Assembly (NCBI RefSeq): GCF_010994035.1
Contig: NZ_WIXN01000005.1
Span: forward strand, 124,001 to 188,000
Origin: Virgibacillus aidingensis
GTDB taxonomy: Bacteria; Bacillota; Bacilli; Bacillales; Amphibacillaceae
Direction of reading: 5' to 3'
Length of the DNA stretch: 64,000 nt
Part shown: piece after piece, positions 36,076-46,055 of the stretch
How the letters are laid out: every line of letters begins with the position of its first letter
Numbering within the stretch: position 1 is the stretch's first letter
The notes under the pieces: generated by a model
Told to the model about the DNA's origin: nothing
Database searches by the model: none
The model's input: only the letters and a program-made list of their open reading frames with translations
Program-made: the position numbers and the translations under genes

Positions 36076-36855
36076 ATGCAAACGAACACTACATCACGGG
36101 AAGCAGTACTTTGGAAAAACTGGTTAGAAGACCGTGATGAGCAGGCCGCTAATAAACTAATCCAGCAATATATGCACTTAGTGAGTTTTCATGTGGAAAG
36201 AATATCAAGCCATTTACCGACAAGTGTGAATAAAGATGATGTTCAAAGCTTTGGGCTAATCGGCTTATTCGACGCTATCAAAAAATTTGAGCCGAGCCGG
36301 GAATTAAAGTTTGATACGTATGCCTCCTTTCGCATCCGCGGGGCGATTATGGATGGATTGCGCAAAGAAGACTGGATACCAAGGTCATTAAGAGATAAAA
36401 TTAAAAAGGTGGAAAAAATAACACAAGAACTTGAACAGCTTTATCAGCGAAAGCCGAAAATCGAAGAAATTTCTAAAAGCGCAGGATTGGAAATAAAAGA
36501 AACGGAAGTCATTATCAGAGATTCATTATTTTCCAACATATTATCCATGGAGGAAAAACCGGCTGAAGGAAAATCGGAATTAAAAGAAGGGATTGGCTAC
36601 TCTGTTCCTGATAAATCGGCTGTACTTCCGGAAGAACAGCTGGTTTCCGAGGAACTGAAAAAAGATTTGGCAGAAGGCATAAAGGCATTAAATGAAAACG
36701 AGAAACTGGTCATCAGTCTGTTTTATCATGATGAATTAACATTAACCGAAATAGGAAAAGTGCTTGGTTTAACGACGTCCCGCATCTCCCAGATACATAA
36801 GAGATCTATTGTTAAGTTAAGAGATTCACTAAGGAAAATACAGGCTTATCAATAA
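36076..36855 (+). CDS. sigD: RNA polymerase sigma factor SigD (sigma-28, FliA type)
   Basis: Directs transcription of flagellin, motility and autolysin genes. Region 2 contains SFGLIGLFDAIKKFEPSRELKFDTYA-like sequence with RIRGAIMDGLR; region 4 has the helix-turn-helix LTLTEIGKVLGLTTSRISQIHKRSI (both in part). 259 residues, complete. AGAGAGGAGGAATTAATA precedes the ATG. In B. subtilis distance from the operon promoter limits SigD level; the same late position is seen here. Confidence 0.97.
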   Translation: MQTNTTSREAVLWKNWLEDRDEQAANKLIQQYMHLVSFHVERISSHLPTSVNKDDVQSFGLIGLFDAIKKFEPSRELKFDTYASFRIRGAIMDGLRKEDWIPRSLRDKIKKVEKITQELEQLYQRKPKIEEISKSAGLEIKETEVIIRDSLFSNILSMEEKPAEGKSELKEGIGYSVPDKSAVLPEEQLVSEELKKDLAEGIKALNENEKLVISLFYHDELTLTEIGKVLGLTTSRISQIHKRSIVKLRDSLRKIQAYQ

Positions 36856-36876
36856 TAGGGAAAAGAGGGGAAATTG

Positions 36877-38253
36877 ATGGTTACACACCATAATATTTTT
36901 CATATAGCTGTTTCCGATGATCGAGTGCATGCAGAAATAGAATTGAAAGAACCCCGCATCCCGGAAGATTTTAGCATGGATGAAAATGACGTTAGCCAGC
37001 TGCTGAATGACTATAATATAAAATATGGCATCGATGAAGAAGCAGTCAGGATGCTCCGCTGCGAACTTTCCAGAGATATATTTCCTCTCGTGATTGCAAA
37101 GGGGAAGCCGGTGGTTCATGGGGAAGATGGCCGGTTAAACTTTATGGCAAACGTTCATCCTGGTGAAATTAACCGTAGTCCGGGCTGGAATTTTCGGGAT
37201 GTTATGTCTATTCCTTCGGTTAAAAAAGGAGAAAAAATCGCGGAAGTAATATTGCCTGCCGAGGGGGAAAATGGAAAAACGGTACATGGTACTGTTATAC
37301 GTGCGAAAAAAGGAAAGCCATCCAATGTAATGGCCGGAAAAAATGTAGTATTTCTCGAGGATAATCATGCTTTTTATGCTGCAGCTAATGGGCAATTAAG
37401 CATCAGCGGCAGAAATATACATGTTCATCCAGTATTTGAAGTCGATAGCACATTGTCCATGAAAGAGGGAAACCTGGATTTTACAGGTACTATCATTATT
37501 CGCGGAGATGTTCCAGCCGGATATTCCGTTAAAGCGGAAGGGGATATTAAAGTATTTGGCATTGTGGAAGCAGCTACACTTATGTCAGGAGGTTCCATTT
37601 TCATTGCAGAAGGGCTGGCGGGACAGAAAAAGGGCTATATCAAAGCGGAAGAATCCATTCGGATTGGATATATTAACCAGGGCAAGGTTTTCGCAGGCAA
37701 CGATTTATTCGTAGAAAACTCCATTATTCATAGTACTTGTACGGTGAAAAATCATGTGTTTTGCCAAAAAGGAAATATCATTGGGGGTAGTTTATCCGTA
37801 GGGAAATCCCTGGCTGCAAAAGATATAGGTTCACGATTTGGCACAAAAACAGAAATTATATTTGGCATGGATCAGCACTTGCATCGTAAAGAAGAAGAAT
37901 TATTTAAAGAAAAGCAAGAACTGGAGGATACAATACAGAAATTAACCAAGCTGGGTGAAAAAATAAAACAGCAGAATACGAAAGATAACCCCAAGTTAAG
38001 GATCATGCTCCTGAAACAAAGGAATTCCTACACGAAAGCAAGAGAAAAATTATCCGAAATAGAAAGATCCCTGGGAAAAATAAATGCCCAATTGGGATCA
38101 GAAAATGAAGCAGAATTAATTGTCAACAATTATTTATTCAGCCATGTTACAGTTGCTTTTGGAAAATATAAACGTATAATGAAAACAGATTATCATTATA
38201 TTAGAATGTTTTTAAGTAAAAATGAAATAGTTATTGAACCTTTATTTCAGTAG
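36877..38253 (+). CDS. fapA: FapA family protein (DUF342)
   Basis: Flagellar assembly protein A family, described in other bacteria as a polarity or membrane-associated factor; the role in Bacilli is not established. The centre (residues ~165-330) is a run of short beta repeats (LDFTGTIIIRGDVPAGYSVKAEGDIKVFG, in part, then further GGSIFIAEG turns), as in polymer-forming beta-helix proteins. A coiled coil follows (~340-420, KEEELFKEKQELEDTIQKL). 458 residues from ATG 36877, with AGAGGGGAAA upstream. Not part of the B. subtilis operon, so it marks a different lineage. Confidence 0.85.
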   Translation: MVTHHNIFHIAVSDDRVHAEIELKEPRIPEDFSMDENDVSQLLNDYNIKYGIDEEAVRMLRCELSRDIFPLVIAKGKPVVHGEDGRLNFMANVHPGEINRSPGWNFRDVMSIPSVKKGEKIAEVILPAEGENGKTVHGTVIRAKKGKPSNVMAGKNVVFLEDNHAFYAAANGQLSISGRNIHVHPVFEVDSTLSMKEGNLDFTGTIIIRGDVPAGYSVKAEGDIKVFGIVEAATLMSGGSIFIAEGLAGQKKGYIKAEESIRIGYINQGKVFAGNDLFVENSIIHSTCTVKNHVFCQKGNIIGGSLSVGKSLAAKDIGSRFGTKTEIIFGMDQHLHRKEEELFKEKQELEDTIQKLTKLGEKIKQQNTKDNPKLRIMLLKQRNSYTKAREKLSEIERSLGKINAQLGSENEAELIVNNYLFSHVTVAFGKYKRIMKTDYHYIRMFLSKNEIVIEPLFQ

Positions 38254-38289
38254 ATAACTTCTACTATTCTATAAAGGGAGTGACGATAC

Positions 38290-38589
38290 TTGAGCTGGAA
38301 ATCAATAGAAATGCAGGTCGCGCTTCCAAGAACACAGGATGCCGGGAAACTTCAGGAGCAAATGGGAAAGCAGCATCAGCATTTTCAGGAGTCGCTGGCA
38401 GCGAACCAATTAAAGCAGGAGGAACGGAAACGAAAAAAAGTAAATGATTATGAAAGCATACATTTGCTGAAAGATAAGAAGGGAGATAATACATCTGTTT
38501 TACGAGATGAAGAGAAAAAGAAGGATTCAGGCTCTCAAAATAAAGCGGAGCATCCTTATTTGGGCATGAAGATTGATTTTAACGGATAG
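38290..38589 (+). CDS. Small charged protein between fapA and swrB, unknown function (99 aa)
   Basis: TTG start at 38290 behind AAAGGGAGTGACG. The N-terminus SIEMQVALPRTQDAGKLQEQM is hydrophobic-polar alternating and looks like the conserved part; the remainder is strongly charged (Lys, Glu, Gln, Asp), probably disordered or a coiled helix, and ends YLGMKIDFNG. No membrane segment or cysteine. Similar short proteins with a Q(V/I).(L/I)P(R/K)T pattern occur in flagellar gene clusters of Firmicutes as I recall. The position between fapA, sigD and swrB suggests a motility role; the mechanism is unknown. Confidence 0.75.
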   Translation: MSWKSIEMQVALPRTQDAGKLQEQMGKQHQHFQESLAANQLKQEERKRKKVNDYESIHLLKDKKGDNTSVLRDEEKKKDSGSQNKAEHPYLGMKIDFNG

Positions 38590-38598
38590 AGGGATGTT

Positions 38599-39030
38599 AT
38601 GGTATCATTCGCAATTATTATCAGTTTTATATTACATATTATAACCTTTGCTGTCATTTACGTGCTGTTTAAACAAGTTCAAACGAAGAAAGAAACAAAC
38701 ACCGGTGAAATTCAAACACTTTTAGATGGATATCTGCAGGAAATAAAAGAAGAAAATTTCCGGCTGCAAAAAGCCGTTTCTGAAGGCTGGACCAATGAAC
38801 ACGGACAGCCTTTGCCAAAAAAGGACAACACAGACGGTGACCCGGCAACAACTAACACAAGTGAAGATGGTATCTATGAAAATGAGCAAAAAGATGATAT
38901 GGAAGCATCCCTGCAATCCCGTATTCTGCAATTATATGATCAAGGACACACAGAAGCGGAAATTGCTCGGGAACTGAATTGCGGAAAAACAGAAGCGGCA
39001 CTGATCATTAAATTGTACAGCAAAAAGTAA
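38599..39030 (+). CDS. swrB: Swarming motility protein SwrB
   Basis: Single-pass membrane protein that in B. subtilis promotes maturation of the flagellar export switch. One N-terminal helix (VSFAIIISFILHIITFAVIY), a coil region (~30-60), a polar linker, and a C-terminal helix-turn-helix-like piece ILQLYDQGHTEAEIARELNCGKTEAALIIKLY (in part), which is the conserved SwrB/DUF6115 end. 143 residues, somewhat shorter than in B. subtilis. Last gene of the fla/che operon. Confidence 0.85.
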   Translation: MVSFAIIISFILHIITFAVIYVLFKQVQTKKETNTGEIQTLLDGYLQEIKEENFRLQKAVSEGWTNEHGQPLPKKDNTDGDPATTNTSEDGIYENEQKDDMEASLQSRILQLYDQGHTEAEIARELNCGKTEAALIIKLYSKK

Positions 39031-39069
39031 TTGCAGGCAGAGATGGCGGCTGATTTTCTCATTTTTTAC

Positions 39070-39098
39070 TTGATTACGACGTGGCACTATGTTATATT
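39070..39098 (+). promoter_or_regulatory. Putative sigma-A promoter of rpsB
   Basis: TTGATT (39070-39075), 17 bases, TATATT (39093-39098). It leaves a leader of about 140 bases before rpsB, long enough for the leader control known for ribosomal operons, although I recognise no defined motif. Confidence 0.6.
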
Positions 39099-39243
39099 AA
39101 TTTTTGGTGTAAAGACTTGGTTCATCAATAAAGAATCAGGAAAAAAATACACACGCCCGGGGATTTGTATGGAAGGTGCCATGTGAAATGGTCTCTAAAC
39201 AATATGAACCGGACGGAGGAAAAAACCATAAGGAGGAAGTAAA

Positions 39244-40029
39244 ATGTCAGCAATTTCAATGAAACAACTGCTTGAAGCTGGAGTGCACTTTGGGCACCAG
39301 ACACGCCGTTGGAATCCGAAGATGAAAAAATACATCTTTACGGAACGTAATGGCATTTATATCATCGACCTGCAAAAAACGGTAAAGAAGGTTGATGAAG
39401 CGTATAATTATGTAAAGGAATTAGCAGCCAATGGAGGAACCCTTCTTTTTGTGGGAACAAAAAAACAGGCCCAGGATTCTGTACGGGACGAAGCTACCCG
39501 TTCAGGCATGTTCTATGTGAATCAGCGCTGGCTGGGAGGAACATTAACAAATTTCCAGACAATCCGCAAACGCATCAGCCGCCTGAAGGATATTGAGCGT
39601 ATGGAAGAAGACGGCACGTTTGAAGTACTTCCGAAAAAAGAAGTTGGAGAACTGCTGAAAGAAAAAGATCGTTTGGTTAAGTTTCTTGGGGGAATTAAAG
39701 AGATGGATAGGCTGCCAGATGCTTTATTCGTTATCGATCCCCGAAAAGAGCGTATTGCAATAGCGGAAGCTCATAAGTTAAATATCCCTATTATCGGGAT
39801 TGTAGATACAAACTGTGATCCGGATGAAATCGACTATGTCATTCCGGCTAACGATGATGCCATCCGCGCAGTAAAACTTTTGACTTCAAAAATGGCAGAT
39901 GCTATTTTAGAGGTGAAACAGGGAGAAGAATTGGAAGAAGTTCAGCCGGAGGAAGAAGCACAGGCTGTCGAGACGGAAGCAGAAACTGCAAATTCTGGTG
40001 AAGAAGATTCCGGTACAAAAGAAGTTTAA
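39244..40029 (+). CDS. rpsB: Ribosomal protein S2
   Basis: Small-subunit protein. Begins [27 protein letters not shown]-type sequence (in part), with [17 protein letters not shown]-like block ([16 protein letters not shown]) and [18 protein letters not shown]. 261 residues; the last ~30 are an acidic Glu-rich tail, longer than in E. coli but common in Bacilli. AAGGAGGAAGTAAA precedes the ATG. Confidence 0.98.
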   Translation: MSAISMKQLLEAGVHFGHQTRRWNPKMKKYIFTERNGIYIIDLQKTVKKVDEAYNYVKELAANGGTLLFVGTKKQAQDSVRDEATRSGMFYVNQRWLGGTLTNFQTIRKRISRLKDIERMEEDGTFEVLPKKEVGELLKEKDRLVKFLGGIKEMDRLPDALFVIDPRKERIAIAEAHKLNIPIIGIVDTNCDPDEIDYVIPANDDAIRAVKLLTSKMADAILEVKQGEELEEVQPEEEAQAVETEAETANSGEEDSGTKEV

Positions 40030-40041
40030 CTATTAAAAGGG

Positions 40042-40081
40042 AAGGGTGATAAGAGGATAAGAGCCTTTTATCACCTTTTTT
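40042..40081 (+). terminator. Terminator or attenuator between rpsB and tsf
   Basis: GGTGATAA (40045-40052) pairs with TTATCACC (40068-40075) and is followed by TTTTTT. Located 13 bases after rpsB, it would lower tsf relative to rpsB. No separate tsf promoter is obvious, so partial read-through is likely. Confidence 0.75.
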
Positions 40082-40122
40082 AAAGCAAATATGATGATGA
40101 ATGAAACAAGGAGGATGTAATA

Positions 40123-41007
40123 ATGGCAATTACCGCAAAAATGGTTAAAGAGCTGCGCGAGAAAACAGGCGCAGGTATGATGGATTGTAAAAAAGCATTG
40201 CAGGAGACAGATGGGGATATGGATAAGGCCATCGATTTTCTGCGTGAAAAAGGAATGGCGAAAGCAGCAAAGAAAGCAGACCGCATTGCAGCAGAAGGTC
40301 TTGCACATGTAGAAGTGAAGGATAACACTGCTGTATTGCTTGAAGTGAACTGTGAAACCGACTTTGTAACCAAAAATGATCAATTTAAGCAGCTGCTCTC
40401 TGACATCGGCAAGCATTTAGTGGAAGAAAACCCATCCACTGTAGAGGAAGCGCTTGGTCAAAAAATGCATGGCGGGGAAGAAACACTGGAAGCTTATATT
40501 AATGCTGCAGTGGCAAAAATAGGTGAAAAAATTTCTTTGCGCCGTTTTACTGTTTTGACAAAAACGGATAATGATGCATTTGGTGAATATCTCCACATGG
40601 GCGGACGCATAGGAGTCCTGACATTATTGGAAGGTACGAATGATAAGGAATTGGCTAAAGATATTGCCATGCATACAGCAGCGATCAATCCTCGTTATAT
40701 TTCCCGGGATGATGTGGCGGAAGAAGAGGTTAACCACGAACGGGAAGTATTGAAAACCCAAGCATTGAATGAAGGAAAGCCGGAAAACATTGTGGAAAAA
40801 ATGGTGGAAGGCCGCCTTGGTAAGTTTTTTGAAGAGATTTGTCTGTTAGAACAGGATTTCGTTAAAGATCCTGATCAAAAAGTCAAAAAGTATGTTGGAG
40901 ATAAAGGAGCAGCCGTTAAAGCATTTGCCCGTTATGAAGTAGGCGAAGGTATGGAAAAACGGGAAGAAAACTTCGCAGATGAGGTAATGAGCCAAATTAA
41001 AAAATAA
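40123..41007 (+). CDS. tsf: Translation elongation factor Ts
   Basis: Nucleotide exchange factor for EF-Tu. N-terminal UBA-like domain with [18 protein letters not shown] and [20 protein letters not shown] (in part), then the [10 protein letters not shown] motif that contacts EF-Tu ([10 protein letters not shown]). 294 residues, complete. ACAAGGAGGATGTAATA precedes the start. Confidence 0.98.
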   Translation: MAITAKMVKELREKTGAGMMDCKKALQETDGDMDKAIDFLREKGMAKAAKKADRIAAEGLAHVEVKDNTAVLLEVNCETDFVTKNDQFKQLLSDIGKHLVEENPSTVEEALGQKMHGGEETLEAYINAAVAKIGEKISLRRFTVLTKTDNDAFGEYLHMGGRIGVLTLLEGTNDKELAKDIAMHTAAINPRYISRDDVAEEEVNHEREVLKTQALNEGKPENIVEKMVEGRLGKFFEEICLLEQDFVKDPDQKVKKYVGDKGAAVKAFARYEVGEGMEKREENFADEVMSQIKK

Positions 41008-41018
41008 AAACATGCTGT

Positions 41019-41047
41019 AAAAAGGGAACCTTTGCTGTTCCCTTTTT
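41019..41047 (+). terminator. Intrinsic terminator after tsf
   Basis: AAAGGGAAC (41021-41029) pairs perfectly with GTTCCCTTT (41037-41045) and runs into TTTTT. Confidence 0.88.
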
Positions 41048-41978
<931 letters not shown>

Positions 41979-41980
41979 TA

Positions 41981-42529
41981 ATGGCGGATCAAATTAAAAA
42001 GCAAATGAAAGATAAAATGGCTCAGGCTGTACAGGCATTTTCCAGAAATTTAGCAACTGTAAGGGCAGGGAGAGCGAACCCGAGCCTGCTGGACAGTGTG
42101 CATGTTGATTATTATGGCGCTTCCACACCTTTAAATCAATTGGCATCGGTGGGTGCACCGGAGGCGAGATTGCTTGTAGTTACACCTTACGATAAAACAG
42201 CCCTACCCGATATTGAAAAAGCCATTCAAAAGGCGGATTTAGGTCTGTCTCCTTCCAATGACGGAAATGTTATTCGAATTAATATTCCTGCTTTAACGGA
42301 GGAGAGACGCAAGGATTTGGTAAAAGTAGTAGGCAAATATGCTGAAGAATCACGCGTCCAAGTAAGAAATGTGCGCCGTGAGGCAAATGATCAATTGAAA
42401 AAGAACGCCGATCTCGCTGAGGATGAATTAAGAAACGCCCAGGATGATGTGCAAAAAGTGACAGATGACCATATCAGACAAATCGATGAGCTTGCTAAAA
42501 ATAAAGAAAAAGAAATTATGGAAGTTTAG
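41981..42529 (+). CDS. frr: Ribosome recycling factor
   Basis: Splits post-termination ribosomes together with EF-G. Typical blocks: [45 protein letters not shown] and [14 protein letters not shown] (in part). 182 residues, complete. Coupled to pyrH; AAGGGGGAAATAATA lies before the ATG. Confidence 0.97.
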   Translation: MADQIKKQMKDKMAQAVQAFSRNLATVRAGRANPSLLDSVHVDYYGASTPLNQLASVGAPEARLLVVTPYDKTALPDIEKAIQKADLGLSPSNDGNVIRINIPALTEERRKDLVKVVGKYAEESRVQVRNVRREANDQLKKNADLAEDELRNAQDDVQKVTDDHIRQIDELAKNKEKEIMEV

Positions 42530-42626
42530 CCGAAGACCAGGCTGCAATAATCAGCTTACCGCTAAAGGGATGCTTAACATTCGTATTTCCTTTCTTAAAG
42601 TCCATGTGCAGGCTTTAGCTGGACTT

Positions 42627-42659
42627 ATATATAAGAAAGCTTAATAATTTCTTATATAT
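42627..42659 (+). repeat. Perfect 12-bp inverted repeat in the frr-uppS spacer
   Basis: ATATATAAGAAA (42627-42638) pairs with TTTCTTATATAT (42648-42659) around a nine-base loop. No T run follows, so it is not a standard terminator; a real terminator comes 15 bases later. It could stabilise the frr transcript end or bind a protein. Confidence 0.6.
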
Positions 42660-42675
42660 GAAAATAAATATAACC

Positions 42676-42699
42676 GCCCTCTTTTTTAAGGGGGCTTTT
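42676..42699 (+). terminator. Intrinsic terminator after frr
   Basis: GCCCTC pairs with GGGGGC (one G-T pair) with extra T-A pairs inside, then a short T run. It directly abuts the next promoter. Confidence 0.7.
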
Positions 42700-42726
42700 G
42701 TATTCTTTTTTAAATATCGTTATAAT
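42698..42726 (+). promoter_or_regulatory. Putative sigma-A promoter of uppS-cdsA
   Basis: TTGTAT (42698-42703), 17 bases, TATAAT (42721-42726). The -35 box overlaps the end of the frr terminator. A second TATAAT at 42745-42750 has no matching -35 box. Confidence 0.6.
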
Positions 42727-42841
42727 AAAGTAGGATTTTCATGATATAATGATATTTCATTGCGTATAGTTTATTAAATCAAATCATAATGAATAAAAAA
42801 GAATGTATATCAGGATAAACCAAGCATTCGGAGGACAGACA

Positions 42842-43603
42842 ATGTCAAAGAAACTTCCTTTTTTCAACAAAGGTAAAAATATAAAAAATGATTTTATTAG
42901 AGCGGAAAGTGTGCCAAAGCATGTGGCCATTATTATGGATGGTAATGGACGATGGGCAAAAAAAAGAGGCCTGCCCCGTATTGCAGGACATAAAGAGGGT
43001 GTAAACGCCGTAAATAAGATCGTCCGGGCGGCACATAAATGCAATGTACAAATATTGACGTTATATGCATTTTCCACGGAAAATTGGAAAAGGCCAGCAT
43101 CCGAGATTGAGTTTCTAATGAAACTTCCGAAAGAATTTTTACATATATATTTACCCGAGCTGATGGAAAATAACGTTCAGATTAAGACAATAGGGGATTT
43201 TGAGGCACTTCCTGAATATACAAAAGAAGCAGTGCAGTATGCGAAAGACCAAACAAAAAATAATGATGGACTGATCTTAAATTTTGCACTGAACTATGGA
43301 AGCAGATACGAAATTATAAAAGCAATTAAGCAATTAATGACTGATGTAAACGGGTCAAAAGTTTCGATTGATTCGCTTGATGAAAAAGTATTTTCAGAGT
43401 ATTTATATACACAGGGGCTCAGTGATCCTGACTTGCTAATACGGACGAGCGGAGAAATGAGGCTGAGTAATTTTCTGCTATGGCAATCAGCCTATACTGA
43501 ATTCTGGTTTACCGATGTCCTGTGGCCGGATTTTAATGAGGAAGTATTTCTTCAGGCCATTGAGGATTATCAGTATCGCATCAGACGTTATGGAGGAGTT
43601 TAA
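42842..43603 (+). CDS. uppS: Undecaprenyl diphosphate synthase
   Basis: Makes the C55 lipid carrier for cell-wall synthesis by adding eight isopentenyl units to farnesyl diphosphate. Signature pieces: HVAIIMDGNGRWAKKRGLPR (Asp is catalytic), GHKEGV, TLYAFSTENWKRP, NYGSRYEI and LIRTSGEMRLSNFLLWQ (some in part). 253 residues from ATG 42842, with TTCGGAGGACAGACA upstream. cdsA follows 15 bases later. Confidence 0.96.
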   Translation: MSKKLPFFNKGKNIKNDFIRAESVPKHVAIIMDGNGRWAKKRGLPRIAGHKEGVNAVNKIVRAAHKCNVQILTLYAFSTENWKRPASEIEFLMKLPKEFLHIYLPELMENNVQIKTIGDFEALPEYTKEAVQYAKDQTKNNDGLILNFALNYGSRYEIIKAIKQLMTDVNGSKVSIDSLDEKVFSEYLYTQGLSDPDLLIRTSGEMRLSNFLLWQSAYTEFWFTDVLWPDFNEEVFLQAIEDYQYRIRRYGGV

Positions 43604-43618
43604 GGTGATGAATGAACT

Positions 43619-44407
43619 ATGAAAAAAAGGATCATTACAGCCATCGTTGCCCTAATTATATTTTTGCCATTTGTTATTATTGGCGGCTGGCCATTTGATT
43701 TGTTCGTTTACCTCATAGCCACTGTAGGGTTAATTGAGCTAATGAGAATGCGGCAAATACCTGTCATCTCCTTTCCGTTTTTTCTGGCATTGGCCCTAAT
43801 GTGGTTATTTTTATTGCCTCAGGAAGTATATTTGCATGTGGAATGGTTTTCCAAAGTAAATATATTGCTGATTATTGTCATGCTGTTATTAAGCTATACC
43901 GTTCTTTTGAAAAATAAGTTTACATTTGATCATGCAGGCTTTATACTGTTGGCTGCACTATATGTTGGCATGGGTTTTTTCTTTTTTATCGAAACAAGGG
44001 ATTCAGCTAATGGCCTGGCAAATATCCTGTATGTTTTTCTGATTGTCTGGGCAACAGATACCGGAGCTTATTTTGTTGGCAGATCATTTGGGAAACGAAA
44101 ACTATGGCCCGAAATCAGCCCGAAGAAAACGATTGAGGGTGCGATAGGGGGCATCATTCTTGCCACTTTGACAGGAGTTATATATCATTTGATTATACCC
44201 TTTTCAAATTCTATGATTATTACCATCGCTGTAACAATATTAGCTTCTATTTTTGGACAAATTGGTGATTTGGTTGAATCGGCTTTAAAGCGCCACTATG
44301 GCGTGAAAGATTCAGGGGATATATTGCCGGGGCATGGCGGGATATTGGATCGGTTTGACAGCCTTCTGTTTGTGTTTCCGCTTGTACATTTTATCGGCTT
44401 TATGTAA
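43619..44407 (+). CDS. cdsA: Phosphatidate cytidylyltransferase (CDP-diacylglycerol synthase)
   Basis: Makes CDP-diacylglycerol for phospholipids. About eight membrane helices; family signature at the C-terminus: GDLVESALKRHYGVKDSGDILPGHGGILDRFDS (in part). ATDTGAYFVGRSFGKRK is also typical. 262 residues. The start has GGTGATGAATGAACT before it. In B. subtilis dxr comes next; here a 272-base spacer leads to rseP. Confidence 0.95.
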   Translation: MKKRIITAIVALIIFLPFVIIGGWPFDLFVYLIATVGLIELMRMRQIPVISFPFFLALALMWLFLLPQEVYLHVEWFSKVNILLIIVMLLLSYTVLLKNKFTFDHAGFILLAALYVGMGFFFFIETRDSANGLANILYVFLIVWATDTGAYFVGRSFGKRKLWPEISPKKTIEGAIGGIILATLTGVIYHLIIPFSNSMIITIAVTILASIFGQIGDLVESALKRHYGVKDSGDILPGHGGILDRFDSLLFVFPLVHFIGFM

Positions 44408-44679
44408 TTTTCCTCTGTGCGGTACTTCCAGAGCGAAGTGCTATTGCAAAGGTCACTAATATGAATAAATTTTAGTGTGATTTTCAGATAGTGAAAGTTT
44501 GTGAAACTTTGATACCCTGCTTGGAGATTTTATTATTAAAATATTTACAGTCTGTCTCACATATAGTTGATAAGGGGCAAATTAGCAGTTTCCCTTGCAT
44601 ATATTAACCAAAGATAAAACAAGCCTGTAAATCCGTGCTATAATGTTGGGTGTATAGCGCTTAAAGGAAGGTGTTTCTT
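44408..44679. other. cdsA-rseP spacer where dxr would be expected
   Basis: No open frame of note and no remnant of dxr is recognisable. It contains a small palindrome AAAGTTT-gtg-AAACTTT (44494-44510) and a good -10 box TATAAT (44639-44644) without a convincing -35 box, likely the rseP promoter. Confidence 0.6.
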
Positions 44680-45954
44680 TTGAACACAGTTATTGCTTTT
44701 ATATTCATGTTCGGCTTGCTTGTGTTTGTGCACGAATGGGGTCATTTGATTTTTGCTAAGCGTGCCGGCATGCTGGCTCGGGAATTTGCCATCGGATTTG
44801 GACCAAAGATTTTTTCGTTTGTAAGAAACGAAACACTTTATACCATTCGTTTATTGCCCATCGGAGGATACGTTCGGGTAGCAGGGGAAGACCCCGAGAT
44901 TATAGAATTAAAACCCGGTTATCATATCGGTCTTGAATTCAGTGAGGAAGGCAAAGTAAATAAAATCATTGTTAATCATAAATCAAAGCATCCAAATGCT
45001 CGCGTTATCGAAGTAGAGCGGGCTGAATTGGATCATGAGCTGGTAATAGAAGGTTATGAAATCGATGAAGAAGATGAAAAACTAGTCTTTGACGTAGACC
45101 CGAAAGCTGCTTTTGTGATGGATGAAACAGAAACGCAGATCGCTCCATATGACCGGCAATTTGCTTCAAAAACTGTCGGACAGCGGGGCATGCAGCTGTT
45201 TGCCGGGCCAATGATGAATTTTGTGCTGGCTGCGGTTATTTTTCTTATCATAGGTGTGAGCCAGGGCGTCCCCGTTGATGAAGCAAGACTGAGCGAGATT
45301 ATGCCTGGCAGTCCTGCAGAAGAAGCCGGCTTTCAGCCTGATGATGAGATTGTTCAAATAGAGGGCAGTCCTGTTTCCACCTGGGAAGAATTTACTGCCA
45401 TCGTAAGGGATAATCCGGAGGCAGAATTAGATATGGTAGTAGAAAGAAATGGAGAACAAGTCCCTTTGACAGTCGTTCCCGATAGCTTGTCCCAGATGGA
45501 TATGGACGGGGAAGAGGTAATGGTTGGTCAGATAGGAGTTTACCATGCATTTGAAAAGTCATTTTTCGGGACATTTGAGTGGGGTTTTACACAAACATAT
45601 GAAACAACAAAAATGATTTTAACGAATTTAATGATGTTAATTACCGGACAGGTTTCCATTGAATTACTTTCCGGTCCGGTAGGAATATACGATGCCACAG
45701 ATCAGGTAGTACAGACCGGCTTTATGAACTTTTTAATGTGGACAGCAATGCTGAGCATCAACCTTGGTATTATTAATCTGGTTCCGCTGCCTGCGCTTGA
45801 CGGTGGAAGATTAATGTTTGTAGGGCTTGAAGCAATTAGGGGAAAGCCTATTGCACAGGAAAAAGAAGGGCTCTTTCATATTATTGGATTTGCATTCCTT
45901 ATGCTGTTAATGATTGTGGTTACATGGAATGATATTCAACGGCTTTTCCTGTAA
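44680..45954 (+). CDS. rseP: Site-2 protease RseP/RasP
   Basis: Membrane-embedded zinc protease that cuts anti-sigma factors and leftover signal peptides. The zinc site HEWGH is at residues 18-22 in the first helix (Trp at a variable position of HExxH); a PDZ domain lies near residues 190-275 (SEIMPGSPAEEAGFQPDDEI, in part) and the third zinc ligand motif is in PLPALDGGRLMFV. 424 residues from TTG 44680, with AAAGGAAGG upstream. In B. subtilis proS follows, here polC follows directly. Confidence 0.95.
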   Translation: MNTVIAFIFMFGLLVFVHEWGHLIFAKRAGMLAREFAIGFGPKIFSFVRNETLYTIRLLPIGGYVRVAGEDPEIIELKPGYHIGLEFSEEGKVNKIIVNHKSKHPNARVIEVERAELDHELVIEGYEIDEEDEKLVFDVDPKAAFVMDETETQIAPYDRQFASKTVGQRGMQLFAGPMMNFVLAAVIFLIIGVSQGVPVDEARLSEIMPGSPAEEAGFQPDDEIVQIEGSPVSTWEEFTAIVRDNPEAELDMVVERNGEQVPLTVVPDSLSQMDMDGEEVMVGQIGVYHAFEKSFFGTFEWGFTQTYETTKMILTNLMMLITGQVSIELLSGPVGIYDATDQVVQTGFMNFLMWTAMLSINLGIINLVPLPALDGGRLMFVGLEAIRGKPIAQEKEGLFHIIGFAFLMLLMIVVTWNDIQRLFL

Positions 45955-45973
45955 AAGGTAGATAAAAGGTGAA

Positions 45974-46005
45974 AGACCCTTGTCTGATCATTTGGACAAG
46001 GGTCT
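45974..46005 (+). terminator. Perfect 11-bp hairpin between rseP and polC
   Basis: AGACCCTTGTC (45974-45984) pairs with GACAAGGGTCT (45995-46005) around a ten-base loop. It is followed by AAATATTGG rather than a T run, so it may only be a weak terminator. It ends 50 bases before polC. Confidence 0.5.
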
Positions 46006-46055
46006 AAATATTGGTGAGGAATTTGCCGGAGGGAATAATCAAGGAGGGATTAAGG

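Noticed and set aside
45955-46055. T-box riboswitch left from a lost proS
   Set aside because: Only a simple hairpin is present; no T-box core sequence or specifier loop could be recognised.
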